A DNA stretch of 7,924 nt, from contig JAFADY010000049.1 in NCBI GenBank assembly GCA_023424395.1, forward strand, positions 1-7,924, in the 5' to 3' direction. Made by a program: the position numbers and the translations under genes. The stretch comes from Bacteroidota bacterium (GTDB lineage Bacteria > Bacteroidota > Bacteroidia > Bacteroidales > Dysgonomonadaceae). Every line of letters begins with the position of its first letter. Positions within the stretch are counted from its first letter, which is position 1. The notes beneath the pieces are model-generated. The model searched no databases and was not told where the DNA came from. It worked only from the letters and a program-made list of their open reading frames with translations. Positions 1-6,116 of the stretch are shown here, one piece after another.

Positions 1-1
1 C

Positions 2-379
2 GCATTAAAGGCTCACAATCCTGATGTCAAAATTTATGCTCTCGAGCCGGAGGAGTCTCCGATTTTAAGCCGAGGACAGGCCGGAGCGCATTTGATTCAG
101 GGAATTGCGGGAAATGTAGTTCCGAAAATTTTAGATCGTGACATTCTGGATAAGATCATCTCCGTAACGAGTGAGGAGGCTCTCGAGATGGCTCGCCTCC
201 TGAGCCGCGAGGAAGGTCTTTCCGTAGGAATTTCTTCCGGCGCCAACGTTGCCGGCGCTTTGAAAATGCTGAAGGATGTCACCGGAAAGATCGCTACCGT
301 TGCTCCGGACCTTGGCGAACGTTATCTATCCACCAAGCTGTTTGCCGAATCCACAAACAGAAGTAAGGAATCTGTATGA
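2..379 (+). CDS. cysK: Cysteine synthase A (O-acetylserine sulfhydrylase), 3' part only
   Basis: This is the C-terminal ~125 residues of a PLP-dependent cysteine synthase, which makes cysteine from O-acetylserine and sulfide in the cytoplasm. The reading frame is open from base 2, so the start and the PLP-binding lysine lie outside the window. Family landmarks visible in order are ALEPEESPIL, the HLIQGIAGNVVPKIL loop (usually IQGIGAGFxP), EEALEMARLLSREEG, GISSGAN and GERYLST near the end. Two positions differ from E. coli CysK: GAGF reads AGNV, and the PSSGERY stretch reads PDLGERY. To my knowledge an Asp after the Pro is common in Firmicute relatives, so I do not read this as loss of function. 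The stop overlaps the cysE start (ATGA), and pairing with the gene for the preceding pathway step supports the call. A cystathionine beta-synthase-like or other OASS paralogue is the main alternative. Confidence 0.9.
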   Translation, partial: ALKAHNPDVKIYALEPEESPILSRGQAGAHLIQGIAGNVVPKILDRDILDKIISVTSEEALEMARLLSREEGLSVGISSGANVAGALKMLKDVTGKIATVAPDLGERYLSTKLFAESTNRSKESV

Positions 380-933
380 AAAATCGAAATTGGGACAAAC
401 AAGCGCATTTTATCATGGAGATGGATCCTGCCTGCAAATCCCTGGAGGAGGCACGCAATCTTTATCCCATGAATGACGCACTCGAAAGCTATGACATTGC
501 GCACGAATACTATCTGAAAGGCGATACCTACGCAGCACGCCGCATTTCTCAAGAAGCACGCCGCCGCACCGGGATTGAAATTCATCCCGGGGCGGAAATC
601 GGTGAATGTCTGATGATTGATCACGGTATGGGCGTTGTGATCGGAGAGACCGCAAAAATCGGAAATTATGTTATGATGTATCATGGTGTGACTTTAGGAG
701 GTACGGGAAAGGATCATGTACATCGTCATCCTACCATAGGGGATCACGTGGTAATCGGTGCCGGAGCCACTCTGCTTGGACCGATTCATATTGGCAATGG
801 CGCCAAAATCGGAGCAGGCGCTGTCGTGCTGCAGGATGTTCCGGCCGGCGCTACCGCTGTTGGAGTTCCCGCTCGAATCATACTTCCTAAGTCTCCTCAG
901 AATGAAAATTCTGAAAAAATCTCAAAACAGTAA
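376..933 (+). CDS. cysE: Serine O-acetyltransferase
   Basis: CysE acetylates L-serine with acetyl-CoA to give O-acetylserine, the substrate of the neighbouring CysK. At 185 residues it is a short form: E. coli CysE is about 273 residues and has a larger N-terminal helical domain. A short helical segment (about 1-65) precedes a left-handed beta-helix of hexapeptide repeats (about 66-168). The catalytic-region motif is IDHGMGVVIGET (81-92), with H83 matching the catalytic His. An acidic residue sits in IEIHP, where E. coli has Asp. VTLGGTGK (105-112) and VGVPAR (162-167) are also intact. The ATG overlaps the cysK stop by 4 nt and is preceded by TAAGGAA with a 5-nt gap, so translation is probably coupled. 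The polar tail ends in Gln, not the Ile that inserts into CysK in the classical cysteine synthase complex. Confidence in the family is high. Confidence 0.94.
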   Translation: MKNRNWDKQAHFIMEMDPACKSLEEARNLYPMNDALESYDIAHEYYLKGDTYAARRISQEARRRTGIEIHPGAEIGECLMIDHGMGVVIGETAKIGNYVMMYHGVTLGGTGKDHVHRHPTIGDHVVIGAGATLLGPIHIGNGAKIGAGAVVLQDVPAGATAVGVPARIILPKSPQNENSEKISKQ

Positions 934-942
934 GGATATATT

Positions 943-1872
943 ATGCAACCACCCAATATCACGGATTCTACAAATCAGGAAAACGACATCGCACATGCGC
1001 CCGATGCGCAGCCGGGTGTGTTTCCTTGGATGCTCCGCCTTCTCAAAGGCATTCTCATCGGTATCGGCGCAATCCTCCCCGGATTATCGGGAGGAGTTCT
1101 TGCCGTGATCTTCGGTTTCTATCCTCCTCTGATTCACTTTCTTTCTGACATCAGGCGTGAGTTTTGGAAAAATGTCCGATATTTCATTCCGATCGGAATC
1201 GGCGTATTGGGCGGTGTGTTCCTTTTTTCCGTTTTTGTAAAAAATGCATTCGGACGCTACGAAGCGCAATTCGTCTGTCTCTTTATCGGCTTCGTCATTG
1301 GCACTTTTCCCTCCCTGTTTCGAGCAGCCGGGCAAAAAGGGCGCGGGAAGCGTGACTGGGGGATTCTGGCGCTTTTTACTCTGCTCATTTTCGGACTTAT
1401 GTATATCGGACGGGCTCTTCCGCACGTTCAGCCGAGCATACCGGTATGGTTTTTCTCCGGAATGCTTGTCGCTCTGGGCTTTATTGTCCCCGGCATGAGT
1501 CCCAGCAATTTTTTGATCTATTTCGGCCTATATGACAAAATGGCCGCCGGCATCGAATCCCTGCAGCTCAGCATGCTCATTCCTTTCGGTTTGGGCGGAA
1601 TTCTCTGTGTGATTCTCTTTTCCAAGCTCGTTGCTTGGCTTTTCAAGCGCTATTACTCGGGAATCTATCATGCGATTTTAGGAATGGTGATCGGATCCAC
1701 CCTGGGTATTTTCCCCTCGATTATTTTTCCGGCTTACCAGACGTCTGCGCTGAGGGCTTCCGGAATGTCGCTGTTTCCCGCCGTCATTTTCGGCATTGTG
1801 ATGCTGATCGCGGGAATTGTGATCAGTTTCCTGTTCTGTCGCCTGGAAGAGAGGGTTGAATATGAGCGATGA
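943..1872 (+). CDS. popT: DUF368 membrane protein, PopT-type undecaprenyl-phosphate translocase
   Basis: This 309-residue polytopic membrane protein belongs to the DUF368 family. Members have been identified as transporters that return undecaprenyl phosphate from the outer to the inner leaflet for reuse in cell-wall synthesis. A hydrophilic N-terminus (1-28) precedes about eight hydrophobic segments. Two related re-entrant-type motifs mark the internal duplication: GAILPGLSGGVLA (42-54) and LGFIVPGMSPSNFLI (178-192). Both are family signatures. The ATG is preceded by AAGGAT with a 5-nt gap, and that site overlaps the cysE stop codon, so the gene sits in the cys operon. The 3' end overlaps the next gene by 11 nt. 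Assignment to DUF368 is firm. The transport role is inferred from characterised family members, and nothing nearby belongs to cell-wall lipid metabolism. Confidence 0.88.
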   Translation: MQPPNITDSTNQENDIAHAPDAQPGVFPWMLRLLKGILIGIGAILPGLSGGVLAVIFGFYPPLIHFLSDIRREFWKNVRYFIPIGIGVLGGVFLFSVFVKNAFGRYEAQFVCLFIGFVIGTFPSLFRAAGQKGRGKRDWGILALFTLLIFGLMYIGRALPHVQPSIPVWFFSGMLVALGFIVPGMSPSNFLIYFGLYDKMAAGIESLQLSMLIPFGLGGILCVILFSKLVAWLFKRYYSGIYHAILGMVIGSTLGIFPSIIFPAYQTSALRASGMSLFPAVIFGIVMLIAGIVISFLFCRLEERVEYER

Positions 1873-2671
1873 AGCACGTTATGCGGTTCTGATTGATGCG
1901 GAGAATGTCTCCTCCAAATACATTCATGTAATTTTTGATGAGGCGTCAAATTATGGCATCTCTACCTATCGCAGGATTTACGGCGATTGGACAAGCACGA
2001 GAAACAATCAATGGAAGGATTTGCTCCTGAATAATTCGATATCGCCGATCCAGCAATACAGCTACACCAATGGCAAGAATTCTTCCGACAGCGCACTCAT
2101 TATCGATGCCATGGATATCCTCTACACAGGCTCCGTGGATGGCTTTGTGCTCGTATCCTCGGATAGCGATTTTACAAGGCTCGCATCGCGACTCCGCGAA
2201 TCGGGTATGAATGTGATCGGCATGGGTGAGACAAAGACTCCCAATGCCTTTATCTCTGCATGCAATGTTTTCAAATACCTGGATGTTCTCTATGCCGCCT
2301 CTTCTGCGGAAGAGGAAAAGGAAGAGAAGGAGCCCGCAGGCTCAGCCGCTCTTCTCGTATCCAATCCGAAAACCTCAAAAAATGCACATCCGCGCCCGAA
2401 ACGGATCGAGGCTGCCCATTCCGCCACGAAGATTTCCACAATTCGCAGAGCACTGCGTCAGATTGTCCTGGAAAATTCGGATGACGATGATTGGATTTCA
2501 CTGGCCAATCTCGGCAATCAGCTTGCCAAAAGATTTCCGGATTTCGACGTGCGAAATTACGGACATCAAAAGCTTGCAACCTTTGTAGAGTCTTTTCAGG
2601 ACTTTGACGTAGAACAACGCGCCGTCAACGCCTATGGGAGCAAACAGCTCTATGTGCGATTCAAAAAATAA
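1862..2671 (+). CDS. NYN-domain putative ribonuclease with C-terminal OST-HTH/LOTUS domain
   Basis: This 269-residue protein has two domains. The N-terminal NYN (PIN-like, LabA/DUF88) domain covers about residues 5-145. Candidate metal-binding acids are D12 in VLIDAENV, D76 in NSSDSA, D82 and the SSDSDF pair D101/D103. All expected acidic positions are present, so a metal-dependent RNase is plausible. A charged, low-complexity linker (about 148-188, beginning EEEKEEKE) leads to an OST-HTH/LOTUS RNA-binding domain (about 190-267) with the typical WISLANLGNQL and FPDFDVRNYGHQKL motifs. I chose ATG 1862 because GAGAGGG lies 6 nt upstream; an in-frame TTG at 1856 would leave no spacer. The start lies inside the DUF368 gene, suggesting translational coupling. 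The RNA target is unknown. The architecture resembles predicted bacterial RNA-processing proteins and, distantly, eukaryotic MARF1. Confidence 0.86.
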   Translation: MSDEARYAVLIDAENVSSKYIHVIFDEASNYGISTYRRIYGDWTSTRNNQWKDLLLNNSISPIQQYSYTNGKNSSDSALIIDAMDILYTGSVDGFVLVSSDSDFTRLASRLRESGMNVIGMGETKTPNAFISACNVFKYLDVLYAASSAEEEKEEKEPAGSAALLVSNPKTSKNAHPRPKRIEAAHSATKISTIRRALRQIVLENSDDDDWISLANLGNQLAKRFPDFDVRNYGHQKLATFVESFQDFDVEQRAVNAYGSKQLYVRFKK

Positions 2672-2690
2672 TCTTGATAAGGAGCCGAAA

Positions 2691-3611
2691 ATGATCTATA
2701 CAGTTACACTCAATCCATCCTTTGACTTTATCTCGCAAACCGAATCATTAAAGACGGGACAAATCAATTATGCCGGTGAGGAAAAAATGAGCGCAGGCGG
2801 TCATGCCATCGTAATTTCCAAGCTTCTCAAAACAATGAATGTCCCCACTATCGCTACGGGCTTTCTGGGAGGCAAAACAGGTGACTTTATTGAAGAAGAG
2901 CTCAATGATCTCGGCATTACCAATGATTTCATCCGCACAAAAAACACAACACGAATTAATCTGTCCATCTTCAACGGCCCGATTGAAACACGTATCGTCG
3001 GCAAAGGAGAGGATGTGGCTATGGAAGAGGTTGACCAGCTGCTTTACTATCTGGCTCGAATTCGGGAAGGAGATTTTCTGATTTTGGCCGGCTCTCTGCC
3101 TCCGAATTGCACCACGGATCTGTACGCGCGCATGATCGAAACGGCAGTCGTCAACGGAGCACAATTTCTCCCCATTCTAAACGAAAACTACATGGAGCCT
3201 TTTCTGAAATTTCGTCCTTTACTGATTACTCCTACATTAAAGGATCTGTCCTCCATCTTCCAAACTCCTGTTTTAAATAAGGAGGACGCTGCACGCTACG
3301 GCATGCAATGCATTCAGCGCGGCGCTCAAAATGTCATTATCAATTTGGAACGAAACGGTTCCCTGCTCGTTACTTCCAAGGGAGAAATCTATGAAATCAA
3401 CGGCCCGGACCGTCCCATTATTTCCGCTACCTACACACATATGGCTCACACCGCTGGCTTTGTAGGAAATTATATGCGCTCCAATGATCCCCTGGAAGCC
3501 TTTCGCTGGTCACAGGGCTGCTCCAATGCGACCTACTATTTCAAAGGGCTGCCGGATCTTGGCACGATTGAAAAAGAAACCAAGCACATCACATCACAGC
3601 GAATCGGGTAA
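2691..3611 (+). CDS. PfkB-family (1-phosphofructokinase/LacC-like) protein, probably catalytically inactive
   Basis: This 306-residue protein is colinear with 1-phosphofructokinase/tagatose-6-phosphate kinases: MIYTVTLNPSFDF at the start, GFLGGKTGDFI (57-67), TTRINLSIFN (86-95), LAGSLPPN (132-139), and a C-terminal TAGFVGNYM plus EAFRWSQGCSNAT region. Key active-site positions differ from the family. The GGKGxN motif reads GGHAIV (36-41). The KPN motif reads TPT (180-182). The nucleotide-site SLG reads NLE (218-220). The GAGD anion hole and catalytic Asp read YTHM (248-251). The frame stays aligned on both sides, so a frameshift is not the cause, and the full-length ORF with a good ribosome binding site argues against a pseudogene. 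ATG 2691 was chosen because ATAAGGAG ends 6 nt upstream; an upstream in-frame ATG at 2634 lies inside the NYN gene. No fructose PTS or FruR-type genes are adjacent. It may be a sugar-phosphate sensor, scaffold or moonlighting protein, which is inference. Confidence 0.82.
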   Translation: MIYTVTLNPSFDFISQTESLKTGQINYAGEEKMSAGGHAIVISKLLKTMNVPTIATGFLGGKTGDFIEEELNDLGITNDFIRTKNTTRINLSIFNGPIETRIVGKGEDVAMEEVDQLLYYLARIREGDFLILAGSLPPNCTTDLYARMIETAVVNGAQFLPILNENYMEPFLKFRPLLITPTLKDLSSIFQTPVLNKEDAARYGMQCIQRGAQNVIINLERNGSLLVTSKGEIYEINGPDRPIISATYTHMAHTAGFVGNYMRSNDPLEAFRWSQGCSNATYYFKGLPDLGTIEKETKHITSQRIG

Positions 3612-3614
3612 AAG

Positions 3615-3653
3615 AAAGCGCTCATCGGATTGGAAACCGATGAGCGCTTTTTT
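3615..3653. terminator. Strong intrinsic terminator, probably bidirectional
   Basis: A perfect 14-bp inverted repeat (AAAGCGCTCATCGG at 3615-3628 and its complement at 3637-3650) encloses the 8-nt loop ATTGGAAA and runs into a six-T tract (3648-3653). It starts four bases after the stop of the PfkB-like gene. The opposite strand shows TTTCTTTT after the stem, and the convergent MscS gene ends only 10 nt away, so it can end both transcripts. Confidence 0.93.
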
Positions 3654-3662
3654 ATTGCATGC

Positions 3663-4466
3663 TTATTTTTTATAGGCATTCATCTGTTGCAGCTCGTCTA
3701 TACAATACTCGCGAATTCTGCGCTGATTTTCCCAAAAATACGCGAGCTCGGAACGGGAGGTAATACTCACGGTATAAGTAAATGCATTGATCTGCTCCAC
3801 TCCGATAAAAGCCGGAAAGACTAAAAACCGATCGGGGGCTTCCCTCCGCGCACGTTCCGCCACCCTCTCAATCATTTTTTTCGCCTCCGACAGCTCCACC
3901 GCATTCGGAATGTCAATGCGCACATCGCTGTTCATCGGATTGCGTTGATAATTGGCAACAACCTTAATTTGCGCATTCGGCACAATATAATCCATGCCTG
4001 TATATCCGCGAATCACGGTTTGACGCAGTTCCATTTTGACAACCGTGCCCTGCACTCCATTTTGGAGATCCACATAATCGCCGACGTTTAGGGAATTGCT
4101 GACTAAGATCAAAAGCCCTGCAATGATGTCGGCGATCACATTTTGCGCACCGAGTGCCAGAGCAATTCCGCCGATTCCCGCCGCAGTGAGAAGGGAAGCC
4201 GTATTGATGCCATAGAGTCCCAGAATCAAAGTCAATGCCAGGAAAAATACCGCGATTCGAAAGGTGCTTAAAATCAGGGATCGAAGCGTCCTTCCGCGAG
4301 CAGAATTTTGTATCGTCTCGGTTTTCTTAAAAAAACGTGCAATCCATCGCTTTCCGAAGCGCAAAAGAATCCACGCGATGACGAAAATAAGAAGAGACAG
4401 GATCATGCGATCCCATGCGCTTTCCGGAGGTATGACCTGCAAATATTTCTGAAAAAAATCCTTCAC
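3663..4466 (-). CDS. MscS-family small-conductance mechanosensitive ion channel
   Basis: This 267-residue protein of the MscS family would be an inner-membrane channel that opens under membrane tension to release solutes during osmotic downshock. Hydrophobic segments lie at about 21-36 and 70-86, followed by the pore-lining TM3 region (about 88-125). TM3 carries the Gly/Ala-rich packing pattern AAGIGGIALALGAQNVIADI. The MscS beta domain follows, with LNVGDYVDL (126-134) and IVPNAQI (161-167). A mixed alpha/beta cytoplasmic domain makes up the rest. Length is close to the roughly 280-residue minimal MscS. The start is GTG, supported by AGGGAGG with a 5-nt A-only spacer; no ATG fits better. The gene begins 14 nt after the stop of the acidic membrane protein upstream, so the two are likely co-transcribed. 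It is closest in layout to YkuT-type Firmicute MscS proteins, but I do not assign a specific symbol. Confidence 0.92.
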   Translation of the reverse strand: MKDFFQKYLQVIPPESAWDRMILSLLIFVIAWILLRFGKRWIARFFKKTETIQNSARGRTLRSLILSTFRIAVFFLALTLILGLYGINTASLLTAAGIGGIALALGAQNVIADIIAGLLILVSNSLNVGDYVDLQNGVQGTVVKMELRQTVIRGYTGMDYIVPNAQIKVVANYQRNPMNSDVRIDIPNAVELSEAKKMIERVAERARREAPDRFLVFPAFIGVEQINAFTYTVSITSRSELAYFWENQRRIREYCIDELQQMNAYKK

Positions 4467-4471
4467 TTTTT

Positions 4472-4478
4472 CCTCCCT
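4472..4478 (-). promoter_or_regulatory. Ribosome binding site deciding the GTG start of the MscS gene
   Basis: On the minus strand AGGGAGG is followed by five A residues and then GTG (4464-4466). It lies in the 14-nt gap after the upstream gene's TGA stop, so the channel gene is translated from its own strong site within a shared transcript. Confidence 0.8.
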
Positions 4479-4480
4479 GT

Positions 4481-6028
4481 TCAGGAAAGCGGCACAATCC
4501 CATCCGCTGTGATTAAAAAAGGTTCTCCTTTTTCATTGTATCGCACGCCGTAGCAAGTCGCAGTTTTCGTCGTTTCTACCTGATCTCCCAGAATCTCCGC
4601 TTTTTCCTGCACTCCATAAATCACCGGATGATCTTTGTCCCAAATAAGATTTTGAGGCGGAAATTCCAAGGCAAAGCGCTCGGTTTCAATGCCATCCGCA
4701 TTCCAGATACGAAGTGTCTGATCGTCCAACGCATAGATCGATTGTCCCTGCACCATCACATCCAGAAGCTGCAGCACCGGCAAAAAATGCACGGTTCCAT
4801 CTTTTTGGATATGAACAATGCCGTTGCTCGAGGCTGCGACAAGAGATCCATCATCCATCCAAAGCAGCTTTTTCACAGGAGCTAATGTCGTAGGCACCCG
4901 GACAATCGCCTCTTCCGTTTTGAATGCAATCACATTACGCTTTGTGATGTTTTCCAAGGCGGTCTTCTGCATATCTCCCGAGCGAATTTCTTTTTCTTTG
5001 GTTTCAGCAAATCCTGCCATCGCCTCCGGATCAAAATTGACCTCTCCGTCCGTTTTCGTTTGCGGCGTACCCCCTACAGACCATGCCTCCTGATCCGTTC
5101 CAAAAAGAAAGGCCCCCGGCTTGCCCTCTGTTGTCAGGACTCTCCGGACATTGCCCTCCTGATCGGCAATGACAAAGCGGTCCGCTTTTTTGAGAATCAA
5201 TCGATCCTCTTTTTTCTTCCTGTCATAGATAACCTGAATATCCTCAACATTGCTCGCATCAATGCGCCGAGTAAGATTTCCCTTCTCCGCGTTATAAACG
5301 GCAATATAGTTTTCCGGAACAAAAGCATAAATAAAATGTCCATATTGAATTTTTTGAACATCCGGCTCCAAATCAATCTCAACTCGATTTTTCCCGGGCA
5401 AATATCCGGTTAAATGCGATTCAGAACGAAAATAAAAGCGCTCACCGATCATGCCGAGATCTGTCCAGTCGGAGGAAATCGTAAGCGGAGTCGCCTTTTT
5501 TCCCGGACGGAGAAACAGCAACAGCGCGAAGAAAAGAATGCATATTCCTGCCAGAATCCCCAGACGGGCCGGTGTCATTCGATATCGACGCATTGTCCGA
5601 AGAAATGAGTTCTCCTCTGAATCGCCCGCCGGCGTTTCCGCCTTTCCTCCGACTGCCTTTCCGGTGCCTTCTCCGGACATCTCTTCTTGAGACATCTCTT
5701 CTGATAAATCGGCATCCGTTTCGCCGCTCAACTCTTCCTGCTCTGTCGCGACAGACTCGACCTTCCGCTCCGCAGCACCTTCCTCTGCAGATCCGGATTC
5801 CTCCTGTGCCGAGGCCTGATCGGATTCGGAAATTTCCTCCCCCTCCATATGCTCGGCTGTTCCGTCCGCAGGAAAATCCGCCGTTTCTTCTTCGTCCATA
5901 GCCTTTGTTTCTTCTTCGAAATCACTCTCCGCTATGGAAAGACTCTCCGGCTCGTTTTCATTCACGATATTCTTTTCAAGATTTTCGGAAGCTTGCTCTT
6001 CGTCTTGTCGGTTTTTACTGTCACTCAA
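4481..6028 (-). CDS. Uncharacterised single-pass membrane protein: acidic cytoplasmic N-terminus, extracytoplasmic beta-propeller-like domain
   Basis: I do not recognise this 515-residue protein as a named family. Residues 1-140 are low-complexity and very acidic: I count 47 Asp/Glu against 8 Lys/Arg, with many Ser, Gly and Ala. A basic patch, RTMRRYRMTPAR (144-155), precedes one hydrophobic helix (about 156-173) and then RPGKK. The strong positive charge before the helix suggests N-inside, C-outside topology. Residues about 180-515 are beta-strand-rich with loosely repeated elements such as HFIYAFVPENYIAVYN (231-246), DDGSLVAASSNGIVHI (392-407) and GQSIYALDDQTLRIWN (428-443). These resemble WD40/PQQ-like propeller blades. 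The start is TTG: AAAAGGGGG lies 7 nt upstream, and a nearby ATG (6034) is out of frame and hits a stop after four codons. MscS follows 14 nt downstream. A sensory or envelope-associated role is inference only. Confidence 0.78.
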   Translation of the reverse strand: MSDSKNRQDEEQASENLEKNIVNENEPESLSIAESDFEEETKAMDEEETADFPADGTAEHMEGEEISESDQASAQEESGSAEEGAAERKVESVATEQEELSGETDADLSEEMSQEEMSGEGTGKAVGGKAETPAGDSEENSFLRTMRRYRMTPARLGILAGICILFFALLLFLRPGKKATPLTISSDWTDLGMIGERFYFRSESHLTGYLPGKNRVEIDLEPDVQKIQYGHFIYAFVPENYIAVYNAEKGNLTRRIDASNVEDIQVIYDRKKKEDRLILKKADRFVIADQEGNVRRVLTTEGKPGAFLFGTDQEAWSVGGTPQTKTDGEVNFDPEAMAGFAETKEKEIRSGDMQKTALENITKRNVIAFKTEEAIVRVPTTLAPVKKLLWMDDGSLVAASSNGIVHIQKDGTVHFLPVLQLLDVMVQGQSIYALDDQTLRIWNADGIETERFALEFPPQNLIWDKDHPVIYGVQEKAEILGDQVETTKTATCYGVRYNEKGEPFLITADGIVPLS

Positions 6029-6035
6029 AGCGCAT

Positions 6036-6044
6036 CCCCCTTTT
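6036..6044 (-). promoter_or_regulatory. Ribosome binding site deciding the TTG start of the acidic membrane protein
   Basis: Minus-strand AAAAGGGGG is separated by 7 nt (ATGCGCT) from the TTG at 6026-6028. The ATG within this spacer opens a four-codon frame ending in TGA, so TTG is the only start that fits the long reading frame. Confidence 0.6.
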
Positions 6045-6054
6045 CGTTTTTCTC

Positions 6055-6063
6055 AGTATATCA
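6055..6063 (-). promoter_or_regulatory. Putative extended -10 promoter for the acidic membrane protein and MscS genes
   Basis: Minus-strand TGATATACT contains TATACT (one mismatch to TATAAT) preceded by an extended -10 TG. It would start transcription near 6048, leaving a leader of about 20 nt. No convincing -35 hexamer is seen at 16-18 nt; the position falls in the T-tract of the rubrerythrin terminator. It lies between that terminator and the gene, which fits an independent transcription unit. Confidence 0.45.
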
Positions 6064-6077
6064 GAATCCTTGTAATC

Positions 6078-6105
6078 AAAAAAGGCGTCCCCCTCGGGAC
6101 GCCTT
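6078..6105 (-). terminator. Intrinsic terminator of the rubrerythrin gene
   Basis: A perfect 10-bp inverted repeat (AAGGCGTCCC at 6082-6091, GGGACGCCTT at 6096-6105) has a 4-nt loop. Read on the minus strand it continues into six T residues (6083 down to 6078). It begins 11 nt after the rubrerythrin stop and separates that transcript from the next gene. Confidence 0.9.
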
Positions 6106-6116
6106 ATCGGAACGGA

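Noticed and set aside
322..684. 120-codon open frame on the minus strand
   Set aside because: Lies opposite cysE, whose hexapeptide repeats are unmistakable; the antisense product has no family features.
1856..1864. TTG start for the NYN protein six bases upstream
   Set aside because: It would abut the GAGAGGG ribosome binding site with no spacer; ATG 1862 has a proper 6-nt gap.
2634..2690. Longer PfkB-like protein starting at ATG 2634
   Set aside because: The extra residues lie inside the NYN gene and do not match the family, whose proteins begin at the MIYTVTLNP strand; ATG 2691 has a strong ribosome binding site.
2691..3611. Frameshifted or decayed fruK pseudogene
   Set aside because: The frame is continuous, motifs on both sides of each altered active-site position align, and the ribosome binding site and terminator are intact, which suggests a maintained protein.
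4516..4533. AAAAAGG-TTCT-CCTTTTT hairpin
   Set aside because: Looks like a terminator at first, but it is a short A/T-rich stem inside the 3' coding end of the acidic protein, and the MscS gene downstream has its own strong ribosome binding site and appears co-transcribed.
5572..5901. Pro/Arg-rich plus-strand open frame of 109 codons
   Set aside because: It is the antisense shadow of the Glu-rich tail of the acidic membrane protein; biased composition follows from the Glu/Ser codons on the other strand.
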